This document shows, one piece after another, positions 1-6,773 of a DNA stretch of 64,000 bases. The notes below the pieces were generated by a model that saw only the letters and a list, made by a program, of their open reading frames with translations, was not told where the DNA came from and searched no databases. The DNA is from Flavobacterium luteum (lineage in GTDB: Bacteria > Bacteroidota > Bacteroidia > Flavobacteriales > Flavobacteriaceae). Location: contig NZ_WAEM01000008.1 of NCBI RefSeq assembly GCF_008806775.1, positions 1 to 64,000 of the forward strand, written 5' to 3'. The position numbers were made by a program, and so were the translations under genes. Every line of letters starts with the position of its first letter. Position 1 is the first letter of the stretch.

Positions 1-2
1 TG

Positions 3-36
3 CAAAGATAAACACTTATCTTACTTTTTTCCAAAA
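3..36 (-). promoter_or_regulatory. Outward-facing Bacteroidota-type promoter
   Basis: On the minus strand a TTTTG (-33, bases 36-32) is followed after 21 nt by TATCTTTG (-7, bases 10-3), matching the Bacteroidota sigma-ABfr consensus TTTG/TAnnTTTG. It would drive a gene lying left of the window. Inference from motif only. Confidence 0.6.
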
Positions 37-105
37 CTTTATTAACCTTTTTTTTACTTTGTTTATAAATCGTTGGACAAGCGTGGGTTGCAACTTTTAA
101 ATTTT

Positions 106-140
106 ACTCGCAAAGGCACTAAGACGCAATGTTCATTGAA
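106..140. repeat. Degenerate intergenic repeat (CGCAAAGGCAC type)
   Basis: The stretch CTCGCAAAGGCACTAAGACG resembles a family of short degenerate sequences that I recognise from intergenic regions of many Flavobacterium genomes. A related copy in the other orientation lies at 9199-9270 (ACTTTGTGCCCTTTGTGG). No gene is visible here. Confidence 0.45.
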
Positions 141-200
141 AAAACAAACAACCAAAGCTCAAAAAGTCATTCAAATGTGCTTTTGAAATCAAATGTCAAT

Positions 201-280
201 AGCCCTGATAGAAGTGGAAATCCTTTTTCTTGCTTCTTTAGCAGGAAAAAGATTGTAACGAATAGCAGGAAATAGCTCCT
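201..280. repeat. Palindromic Flavobacterium intergenic element
   Basis: The block begins AGCCCTGATAGAAG and ends GCAGGAAATAGCTCCT. Between these lies a hairpin: ATCCTTTTTCTTGC pairs with GCAGGAAAAAGAT with one bulged C and one wobble. This architecture (AGCCC..GATAG.., hairpin, ..ATAGC.GGAAATAGCTCC) matches an element I recall in many copies between genes of Flavobacteriaceae. Its role is unknown. It lies just beyond the 3' end of the DUF4294 gene. Bases 1-295 hold nothing else besides the outward promoter and the short repeat. Confidence 0.6.
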
Positions 281-295
281 GATAAAAAAAGAGAT

Positions 296-970
296 TTAAT
301 TTTTCTTTAATGCTTTTTGCTCCCAAAAATCGGACAAATCATCATAACTGACTGGGTTTTTGGATTCTTGTTTGACTAACCTTCCGCTGTTGAAGGCTCT
401 GAAGAGAATAGTTTCTATGAGATAGTCTTCGTTAACTTCGTATGGAGAATAAGGCGTTTTGAGATTTATGTCGAAAACACGCGCAGTTGTGTTTGACCAA
501 AATGCTTTCCAGCCACTTTTATAGTCTTTTATTAATTCATAAGTTGTAATGCCTGTTTGTCTATGAATGAGTTTGACTAAAATTTGTCCTTGTTTGCGGG
601 ATAGTTTTTTTAATTGTTCGGTAAATTCATTCTCCATATAATCTTCAACAATTTTGAAGTACTTTCTTTTTTCTTTATTGGTTTTTAATTTATCCATTGT
701 ATTATCAATAGCTACTAATCGCATAGAAGCAATTCTTGCATAAGGATAGGTTTTGTAAACTCTATTGCGTAACAATAAGTACTGCTTTTTACTTTCTGGA
801 TCTAGCTTCTCTTTAAGGATTAAGATTTCTTCGAGCTGAATGGGCTCACTTAGCAAGGTGTCGTTTTCTTTTAATTGATATCCCATTTTGATAGTATCAT
901 TTTCTATTATTTGTGATTGAACTGAAATTGATACTAAAAAAAAGAATAAAAAAGAATTTATGATCTTCAT
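296..970 (-). CDS. DUF4294 family protein
   Basis: This 224-residue protein has a probable Sec signal peptide (residues 1-19, ending SVQSQ), so it is likely periplasmic or surface-exposed. The central block with LRNRVYKTYPYAR and the later GWKAFWSNTTARVFDINLKT are features I associate with DUF4294, a Bacteroidota-only family of unknown function. No catalytic motif is recognisable. It is transcribed divergently from the M42 peptidase gene across an 84-bp gap. A TAAATTTG at 1031-1024 on the minus strand could be its -7 element, but no -33 box lies at the right spacing. Confidence 0.75.
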   Translation of the reverse strand: MKIINSFLFFFLVSISVQSQIIENDTIKMGYQLKENDTLLSEPIQLEEILILKEKLDPESKKQYLLLRNRVYKTYPYARIASMRLVAIDNTMDKLKTNKEKRKYFKIVEDYMENEFTEQLKKLSRKQGQILVKLIHRQTGITTYELIKDYKSGWKAFWSNTTARVFDINLKTPYSPYEVNEDYLIETILFRAFNSGRLVKQESKNPVSYDDLSDFWEQKALKKN

Positions 971-1054
971 AAACGAGAAAATTTAATTGATAAAATTATA
1001 CATTATGTATGCAAGTGTAATGCCAAATTTATAATTTAGCAAAAAAAAATACGT

Positions 1055-2143
1055 ATGAGTACAGAATCTATATTAAAAAAGTCTTCAATAACCTTTTTAG
1101 AAAACTATTTAAACAACGCATCGCCTACTGGCTATGAGGCTGAAGGTCAGAAATTATGGATGGAATACATAAAGCCTTATGTTGATACTTTTATAACCGA
1201 CACTTATGGTACAGCCGTTGGAGTTATTAATCCTGAAGCTCCTTATAAAGTTGTCATTGAAGGCCATTCTGACGAAATTGCATGGTATGTAAACTATATT
1301 ACTGATGATGGATTGGTTTATGTAATTAGAAATGGAGGTTCTGATCATCAGATTGCGCCATCGAAACGCGTAAATATTCATACTAAAAACGGAGTTGTAA
1401 AAGGCGTTTTTGGCTGGCCTGCTATACACACTAGAAATAGAGATAAAGAGGAAAACCCAAAAATTAGTAATATTTTTATTGATTTGGGATGCGAGACTAA
1501 AGAGCAAGTTGAAAAAATGGGAGTTCATGTGGGCTGTGTGATTACCTATCCTGATGAATTTATGATAATGAACGAAAATAAATTTGTTTGTCGCGCCATA
1601 GATAATCGTATGGGTGGATTTATGATTGCCGAAGTGGCTCGATTATTACATGAAAATAATATCAAACTTCCTTTTGGTTTGTACATTACCAATTCGGTAC
1701 AGGAAGAAGTTGGTTTGCGTGGAGCTGAAATGATTACTCAAACTATCAAACCAAATGTTGCTATAATTACTGACGTTTGTCATGACTCTACTACTCCTAT
1801 GATCGAAAAGAAAATTGAAGGAGATACAAAAATTGGGCGCGGTCCTGTTGTTACTTACGCTCCAGCGGTTCAAAATAATTTGAGAGAATTAATATTAAAT
1901 ACTGCTATTGAGAAAGGCATTCCTTTTCAACGATTGGCTTCTTCTAGAGTAACAGGGACAGATACTGATGCGTTTGCTTACAGTAATGGCGGAGTTGCAT
2001 CGGCACTAATTTCCTTACCATTGCGTTACATGCATACAACGGTAGAAATGGTGCATCGTGATGACGTTGAAAATGTAATTAAATTGATATACGAAACACT
2101 ATTGAAAATTGAAAACGAAGAAACTTTTTCCTATTTTAAATAA
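1055..2143 (+). CDS. M42 family metallopeptidase (glutamyl aminopeptidase type)
   Basis: This 362-residue cytosolic co-catalytic metallopeptidase of the M42 (tetrahedral aminopeptidase/FrvX/YsdC) family should trim N-terminal residues from peptides. Metal ligands are visible in the family order: H71 in EGHSDE, D183 in AIDNRMGG, E217/E218 in VQEEVG, D240 in ITDVCHD and H327 in YMHTTVE. Length is normal for the family, and the ATG start gives no signal peptide. It stands alone, divergent from the DUF4294 gene. Substrate preference cannot be read from the sequence. Older annotations of this family as endoglucanase are misleading. Confidence 0.92.
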   Translation: MSTESILKKSSITFLENYLNNASPTGYEAEGQKLWMEYIKPYVDTFITDTYGTAVGVINPEAPYKVVIEGHSDEIAWYVNYITDDGLVYVIRNGGSDHQIAPSKRVNIHTKNGVVKGVFGWPAIHTRNRDKEENPKISNIFIDLGCETKEQVEKMGVHVGCVITYPDEFMIMNENKFVCRAIDNRMGGFMIAEVARLLHENNIKLPFGLYITNSVQEEVGLRGAEMITQTIKPNVAIITDVCHDSTTPMIEKKIEGDTKIGRGPVVTYAPAVQNNLRELILNTAIEKGIPFQRLASSRVTGTDTDAFAYSNGGVASALISLPLRYMHTTVEMVHRDDVENVIKLIYETLLKIENEETFSYFK

Positions 2144-2286
2144 TAATAAAAAGGACTTAAACTAATCAAAGAAGACTTTTCGAAATAGCAAAAGTTACAA
2201 ACTATTACTATTTTGAAAAGTTTTTTAAACTAATAATCATCAATATTAAAGTTATCATTATTACTTTATAAAACCATAAAAATAAA

Positions 2287-2505
2287 ATGTCTAAAGGAAT
2301 TTATACAGGAATTATAGAAAAAGATGCAAACGGAAATTACTTTTGTGGAGAATTTCTTTTAGATTATCAAATGGTATCTAAAGGATTTAATTTAGGCGAC
2401 AAAATCACTATTAAAACCACAATTGTTAACCCAAGCGATAAATCGTATGCTGAATACCCTAAAAAATCTAGGAATTTTGCATTGTTTAATAACAAACCCG
2501 AATAG
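2287..2505 (+). CDS. Small hypothetical protein (72 aa)
   Basis: This short acidic/basic protein has no signal peptide, membrane segment or motif I recognise. The predicted chain (GIYTGIIEKDANGNYFCGEF, then GDKITIKTTIV) suggests a small beta-rich fold. The A-rich upstream sequence and plain ATG start are typical of this genome. It is followed 30 bp later by another small gene on the same strand, so the two may be co-transcribed. Function unknown. Confidence 0.6.
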   Translation: MSKGIYTGIIEKDANGNYFCGEFLLDYQMVSKGFNLGDKITIKTTIVNPSDKSYAEYPKKSRNFALFNNKPE

Positions 2506-2535
2506 TCCAAAAATTTATTAAAAACAAAGTATGGT

Positions 2536-2679
2536 ATGTTTAAAATTATTGCTAAAGTAAATAAACTCCTATTACCAAGTTTTTCTAAAAAACAATTGGA
2601 TTTAAGTAAAGCTACAAAATGGCAAACGGTAATTATTGGTTGGAGATATTATGTAACCACAAGAGCGTTAGACGAGTAA
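2536..2679 (+). CDS. Conserved small basic protein (47 aa)
   Basis: The ATG at 2536 opens a 47-residue frame beginning MFKIIAKVNKLLLPSF and ending IIGWRYYVTTRALDE. I recognise this type (K-x-N-K-x-LLPS, then W..IIGWR.YVT..ALD) as a small conserved flavobacterial protein. Database entries sometimes call it SsrA-binding protein, but it is far too short for SmpB and shows none of its features, so that label should not be trusted. It lies between the 72-aa gene and the tRNA-Arg promoter. Function unknown. The motif conservation argues that it is real. Confidence 0.65.
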   Translation: MFKIIAKVNKLLLPSFSKKQLDLSKATKWQTVIIGWRYYVTTRALDE

Positions 2680-2719
2680 AAAAGGTCAAAATCTAAATTA
2701 AATTTTATTTGAATTTAGA

Positions 2720-2750
2720 TTTGCAGAATTACCAAAATTACTTATCTTTG
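2720..2750 (+). promoter_or_regulatory. Promoter of tRNA-Arg
   Basis: TTTG at 2720-2723, a 19-nt spacer, then TATCTTTG at 2743-2750: an exact match to the Bacteroidota vegetative promoter, ending 13 nt before the mature tRNA. Confidence 0.85.
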
Positions 2751-2763
2751 CACCCACAAAAAA

Positions 2764-2837
2764 GGCCTCGTGGCGCAACTGAATAGCGCACTTGATTACG
2801 GCTCAAGAGGTTACTGGTTTGAATCCAGTCGAGGTCA
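2764..2837 (+). tRNA. tRNA-Arg (anticodon ACG)
   Basis: A 74-nt cloverleaf can be folded. The 7-bp acceptor stem is GGCCTCG/CGAGGTC with one G-T pair. The D arm is GCGC..GCGC. The anticodon stem is CTTGA/TCAAG with loop TTACGGC, giving anticodon ACG (inosine-modified, reading CGU/CGC/CGA). The T arm is ACTGG/CCAGT with loop TTTGAAT. The discriminator base is A2837. CCA is not encoded in full. It is a single-gene transcript with a consensus promoter just upstream and a strong terminator downstream. Confidence 0.95.
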
Positions 2838-2848
2838 CAAAACATGGT

Positions 2849-2884
2849 AAAAGCTCAAACAAAGGTTTGGGCTTTTCTTGTTTT
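2849..2884 (+). terminator. Rho-independent terminator after tRNA-Arg
   Basis: AAAAGCTCAAAC (2849-2860), loop AAAG, GTTTGGGCTTTT (2865-2876) form a 12-bp stem with one wobble. It is followed by a T-rich tract. Confidence 0.85.
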
Positions 2885-2929
2885 AAAAAATATTATAAAT
2901 CCAAATATAATAAAAAGCAGAATTTAACA

Positions 2930-3496
2930 ATGGCTTATATACTAGATATTGAATTCAACAACATTCTATATGATAAAGATGAAGTCAATTTCAAGGAATT
3001 CGAATCCTGTACTTTTAGTCATTGTGATTTCTCTAAATGTGTCTTTCTATCGGTTACTTTTATTGATTGTGTTTTTAATAATTGCAATTTCAATTCAACT
3101 AAAATCAACTATGCAGCTTTACGATCGGTAACTTTTAATCATTGCAATATTCAAGAAGTCAATTTTGCCATGTGCGATAAATTAATTTTTGAGATTACTT
3201 TTAATCATTGTGTTCTCGATTTTTCTAAATTTTACACCTTAAAACTAAAAGGAACTTCATTTTCACATTGCAGTATTATAGCTGTCGATTTTATGAGTGC
3301 CGACTTAACAGAAACTGTTTTCGACTGCTGTGATTTGTATCGAAGTGAGTTTGATAAAGCAATTGCTAATAAAGCCAACTTTAAAACGAGTTCTAATTTT
3401 ACTATAAACCCTGAAAGAACGAAATTGAAGAAAGCCATCTTTTCAATTGATAATTTAAAGGGACTTTTAACAAAATATGATATTGTCGTAAATTGA
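2930..3496 (+). CDS. Pentapeptide-repeat protein, Qnr-like
   Basis: This 188-residue protein is built of five-residue units with F, C or L at the centre (for example CTFSH CDFSK CVFLS, NNCNF), which predicts a right-handed quadrilateral beta-helix. The C-terminal tail NPERTKLKKAIFSIDNLKGLLTKYDI resembles the conserved tail of Qnr/McbG-type proteins, which bind DNA gyrase and protect it from quinolones or microcin. A role in gyrase protection is inference only. The frame is open back into the tRNA, but the ATG at 2930 is preferred because it lies beyond the tRNA terminator and begins the repeat domain. It is unusually cysteine-rich. Confidence 0.8.
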   Translation: MAYILDIEFNNILYDKDEVNFKEFESCTFSHCDFSKCVFLSVTFIDCVFNNCNFNSTKINYAALRSVTFNHCNIQEVNFAMCDKLIFEITFNHCVLDFSKFYTLKLKGTSFSHCSIIAVDFMSADLTETVFDCCDLYRSEFDKAIANKANFKTSSNFTINPERTKLKKAIFSIDNLKGLLTKYDIVVN

Positions 3497-3584
3497 AAAA
3501 ATGTTACCAATTTAAACAAAAAGTAACAATGCATTAAAAAATTGTTATAAATTAAAAAAAACAAAATTGTTTTATAAAAAATTG

Positions 3585-3592
3585 TAATTTTG
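3585..3592 (+). promoter_or_regulatory. Candidate -7 element, arginine cluster
   Basis: TAATTTTG matches TAnnTTTG. The nearest TTG (3567-3569) gives only a 15-nt spacer, shorter than usual. The predicted start would fall close to 3600, leaving a leader of roughly 270 nt. Confidence 0.5.
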
Positions 3593-3597
3593 CGGTA

Positions 3598-3678
3598 ATG
3601 AATAAAATGATTTTACATATAACTTCTATCTCAAGGATAAACAAACACTTGGCTTCACCCGAAGTAAGGATGCTATAA
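3598..3678 (+). CDS. Candidate arginine-operon leader peptide (26 aa)
   Basis: ATG at 3598 (or an in-frame ATG at 3607) opens MNKMILHITSISRINKHLAS followed by PEVRML and TAA. It holds two AGG arginine codons (residues 13 and 24), which are rare in this genome's genes. It starts right after a promoter-like TAATTTTG and precedes the ten-gene arginine/proline cluster, as expected for an attenuation leader. An anti-terminator/terminator pair was not obvious by eye, so this is a hypothesis. Confidence 0.35.
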   Translation: MNKMILHITSISRINKHLASPEVRML

Positions 3679-3867
3679 TTATTTATAAGTCCAAAAAAGT
3701 TTGTTACGTTTATTCATCTTTCATTTTATTATTTTGAAATTACCTTTTTTTTACTCTAAATTTTTTCAACATACTATTAAAACTATAACTCAAACATTAC
3801 GTTTTAGAATAGCTTTTTTAATAATATCATATTTTACATTTTTTAACCTAAACTTCTAACTCTTGAA

Positions 3868-4485
3868 ATGAAAATATCTATAGTTATTGCTCAAGAAGAA
3901 CATAATAAATATGCACAAGAAATTTGTGACACTATAGAATCTTCTGCTTTATTAAGAGGTACTGGAATTGCTAAAAGGACTCCTGACTACATTAAAAAGA
4001 AGATTCAAAACAGAGATGCTGTTATTGCATTAGACAACGATATATTTGCTGGCTTTTGTTATATAGAAAGTTGGCAGCACGGAAAATTTGTAGCACATTC
4101 TGGATTAATTGTTCATCCTAAATATAGAAATTTAGGTTTAGCAAAAAAAATCAAGTCAAAAGTTTTTGATTATTCCTTAGAAAAATATCCAGAAGCTAAG
4201 GTATTTGGTATCACAACAGGATTGGCTGTAATGAAAATTAATTCCGATTTAGGATACAAACCTGTTCCATTTTCTGAATTGACTACTGACCCAAGTTTTT
4301 GGAAAGGATGCCAAACCTGCACCAATTATGAAATTCTTAAAAGCAAAGAAAATAAAATGTGTTTGTGTACTGGAATGCTTTACGATCCTAATGAAAAACC
4401 TAAAGATCCACCAAAACATCCCTTTAACATTAGGATTTGGAATAGATTAAAGGAAATAAAACAAGCACTTTTCTTAAAAAAATAA
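3868..4485 (+). CDS. GNAT acyltransferase, probable N-acylglutamate synthase
   Basis: This 205-residue Gcn5-related N-acyltransferase has an acyl-CoA pyrophosphate loop at VHPKYRNLGLAKKI (residues 82-95). It is the first gene of an arginine cluster that otherwise lacks ArgA or ArgJ, so it most likely acylates glutamate to start the pathway. With a succinyl-type ArgF' downstream, the donor is probably succinyl-CoA. A GNAT has been assigned this role genetically in other Bacteroidota. The C-terminal part has four cysteines, C148-x2-C151 and C165-x-C167, arranged like a metal site, which is unusual for a GNAT. The gap to argG is 41 bp. Confidence 0.75.
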   Translation: MKISIVIAQEEHNKYAQEICDTIESSALLRGTGIAKRTPDYIKKKIQNRDAVIALDNDIFAGFCYIESWQHGKFVAHSGLIVHPKYRNLGLAKKIKSKVFDYSLEKYPEAKVFGITTGLAVMKINSDLGYKPVPFSELTTDPSFWKGCQTCTNYEILKSKENKMCLCTGMLYDPNEKPKDPPKHPFNIRIWNRLKEIKQALFLKK

Positions 4486-4526
4486 ACTATGTGAAATTGA
4501 ATATTCACGAACTTAAAAAAATTAAA

Positions 4527-5726
4527 ATGGCAACTAAAAAAGTAGTTTTAGCATATAGTGGAGGATTAGACACTTCATACTGTTTAAAATATTTAAAAAA
4601 CGAAAAAGGTTTTGAAGTTCATACTGTATTAATAAATACAGGAGGATTTGATGAAACCGAACTTAAAGCAATAGAAGATAGAGCTTACGAATTAGGAAGT
4701 GCAAAACACGCCAATTTAACTATAGTCGATAAATATTATGACAAAGCAATTAAATATTTAATTTATGGTAATGTATTAAAAAACAATACCTATCCGTTAT
4801 CTGTAAGTGCAGAGCGTGTTTTTCAAGCCATTGAAGCTATTAAATATGCTAAATCTGTTGGAGCAACAGCTATTGCTCACGGAAGCACAGGAGCTGGGAA
4901 CGATCAAATTCGTTTCGATTTAATTTTTCAAACCATTGCGCCAGAAATTGAAATCATTACTCCTATTAGGGATTTAAAATTGTCTCGTCAGGAAGAAGTA
5001 GATTATTTAGCTAAAAACGGAGTGCATTATTCTTGGGAAAAAGCGCAATATTCAATCAATAAAGGACTTTGGGGAACTAGCGTTGGAGGAAAAGAAACCT
5101 TGACTTCAGGAAAACCATTACCTAGCGAAGCCTATCCATCGCAATTGCAAAAAGACGGTGAAGAAAAAGTAACTTTACAATTCGAAAAAGGCGAACTAGT
5201 TGCCGTAAATGGACAAAAAGACAAACCATCTAATAATATTGTTGTTCTTGAAAAATTAGCAAATTCCTATGCTATTGGTAGAGACATTCACGTAGGTGAT
5301 ACCATAATCGGAATTAAAGGAAGAGTAGGATTTGAAGCCGCAGCACCATTAATTATCATCAAAGCACACCATTTGTTAGAAAAACATACACTTGGAAAAT
5401 GGCAACAATACTGGAAAGAACAACTAGGAAACTGGTACGGAATGTTATTTCATGAAGGGCAGTTTTTAGACCCTGTGATGAGAAACATCGAGACTTTCCT
5501 AGAGGATACTCAAAAAACAGTAAACGGAATAGTAACAGTTTCTTTAAAACCATATCATTTCTCGTTAGACGGAATAGAATCGGATAATGATTTGATGAAT
5601 ACTGGCTTTGGGCAATATGGTGAAATGAACAACGCTTGGACATCAGACGATGCCAAAGGGTTTATCAAAATTTTAGGAAATGCCCAAAACATATTTTCAT
5701 CTGTAAACCATTTGAGTTATGATTAA
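4527..5726 (+). CDS. argG: Argininosuccinate synthase
   Basis: This 399-residue enzyme condenses citrulline and aspartate with ATP to argininosuccinate, the penultimate step of arginine synthesis. The N-terminal ATP-pyrophosphatase loop AYSGGLDTS is at residues 9-17, and the AHGSTGAGNDQIRF block follows. A GTG 36 bp upstream is in frame, but the ATG at 4527 gives the family's usual N-terminus (MATKKVVLAYSGG) and is preferred. Its 3' end overlaps argC by 8 bp, implying translational coupling. Confidence 0.96.
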   Translation: MATKKVVLAYSGGLDTSYCLKYLKNEKGFEVHTVLINTGGFDETELKAIEDRAYELGSAKHANLTIVDKYYDKAIKYLIYGNVLKNNTYPLSVSAERVFQAIEAIKYAKSVGATAIAHGSTGAGNDQIRFDLIFQTIAPEIEIITPIRDLKLSRQEEVDYLAKNGVHYSWEKAQYSINKGLWGTSVGGKETLTSGKPLPSEAYPSQLQKDGEEKVTLQFEKGELVAVNGQKDKPSNNIVVLEKLANSYAIGRDIHVGDTIIGIKGRVGFEAAAPLIIIKAHHLLEKHTLGKWQQYWKEQLGNWYGMLFHEGQFLDPVMRNIETFLEDTQKTVNGIVTVSLKPYHFSLDGIESDNDLMNTGFGQYGEMNNAWTSDDAKGFIKILGNAQNIFSSVNHLSYD

Positions 5727-6696
5727 TATTGGAATAATAGGAGGTTCCGGATATACCGCTGGGGAACTCATTAGAATACTAATGTTTCACCCTAATACAA
5801 CTATCAATTTTGTATACAGTACTACCAATGCAGGAAAACCGCTCGCAGTAGCACATCATGATTTATTGGGAGATATTGAAATGAATTTTACAGATGTTAT
5901 AAATCCCAATGTAAATGTTGTATTCTTGTGCTTGGGTCATGGTAAATCTAAATCCTTTTTAGAGCAAAATCAGTTTGCAAGTCATACCAAAATTATCGAT
6001 TTAGGAAACGATTTCAGATTAACAAAAGATAAAGTTTTTGACGGAAAATCATTTGTTTACGGGTTACCCGAATTGAATAAAACCAAAATTAAAAATGCTC
6101 AGTTTATAGCCAATCCAGGCTGTTTTGCTACAGCTATTCAATTGGCTTTACTTCCGCTTGCAAAAAACGAAATGCTTACCTCAGATGTACACATTAATGC
6201 TACCACAGGAAGTACTGGTGCTGGAGTTACGCCTTCAGAAACGACTCATTTTAGCTGGAGATTAAACAATATGTCGCATTACAAAGCATTCGACCACCAG
6301 CATTTAGGAGAAATAAATCAAAGTGTCAATCAATTGCAGGCAGGTTATGAGAACGAATTAATCTTTATTCCAAATAGAGGTGATTTTGCTCGTGGAATTT
6401 TTGCTACTTTATATACAACAATCGAAGAAAGTCTTGAAGATATCGTAGCAAAATACGATGCTTATTATGCTAAGCAACCGTTTGTTACCGTTACCACAAC
6501 ATCAATCAACATGAAGCAAGTGGTTCAAACCAATAAATGTATAATTAGTTTAATGAAAAAAGGAAATAGGCTATTAATAACATCAATAATTGATAATTTA
6601 ACCAAAGGCGCCTCAGGTCAAGCCATTCAAAACATGAATTTAATGTTTGGATTAGACGAAACTACAGGCTTACATTTAAAACCAAGTGGATTTTAA
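5719..6696 (+). CDS. argC: N-acetyl/succinyl-gamma-glutamyl-phosphate reductase
   Basis: This 325-residue NADPH-dependent reductase converts N-acylglutamyl phosphate to the semialdehyde. The dinucleotide loop GIIGGSGYTAGEL lies at residues 5-17 and the catalytic cysteine is C135 in ANPGCFATA. It overlaps argG by 8 bp. In this pathway the acyl group is more likely succinyl than acetyl, judged from ArgF'. It is followed by a 77-bp gap with an octamer repeat array and then argD. Confidence 0.95.
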   Translation: MINIGIIGGSGYTAGELIRILMFHPNTTINFVYSTTNAGKPLAVAHHDLLGDIEMNFTDVINPNVNVVFLCLGHGKSKSFLEQNQFASHTKIIDLGNDFRLTKDKVFDGKSFVYGLPELNKTKIKNAQFIANPGCFATAIQLALLPLAKNEMLTSDVHINATTGSTGAGVTPSETTHFSWRLNNMSHYKAFDHQHLGEINQSVNQLQAGYENELIFIPNRGDFARGIFATLYTTIEESLEDIVAKYDAYYAKQPFVTVTTTSINMKQVVQTNKCIISLMKKGNRLLITSIIDNLTKGASGQAIQNMNLMFGLDETTGLHLKPSGF

Positions 6697-6741
6697 AAAA
6701 AGTTTAATAGGTGATTCGTTTATTATCTTTAAACATTTCAC

Positions 6742-6773
6742 CAATTAAACAATTAACTGATTAAACAATAAAA
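6742..6773 (+). repeat. Octamer tandem array abutting argD start
   Basis: Four 8-nt units, CAATTAAA, CAATTAAC, TGATTAAA and CAATAAAA, end exactly at the base before the argD ATG. The array occupies the whole translation initiation region. Confidence 0.7.

Larger units (their letters stand above)
3497..3867 (+). other. Long leader region of the arginine cluster
   Basis: This 371-nt gap holds a TAATTTTG (-7 type) at 3585-3592, a possible 26-codon leader ORF at 3598-3678 and then about 190 nt of very AT-rich sequence before the first structural gene. A small hairpin GCTTC-ACCC-GAAGT lies at 3651-3665. No known riboswitch is recognisable by eye. Confidence 0.5.

Noticed and set aside
1154..1528. 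Minus-strand frame within the M42 peptidase gene
   Set aside because: The plus frame has all metal ligands in order. The antisense frame is a shadow.
2792..2929. N-terminal extension of the pentapeptide protein into tRNA-Arg
   Set aside because: It overlaps the tRNA and its terminator. The ATG at 2930 begins the recognisable domain.
3585..3867. Riboswitch in the arginine leader
   Set aside because: No known aptamer class could be recognised by eye. A search with Infernal against Rfam would decide.
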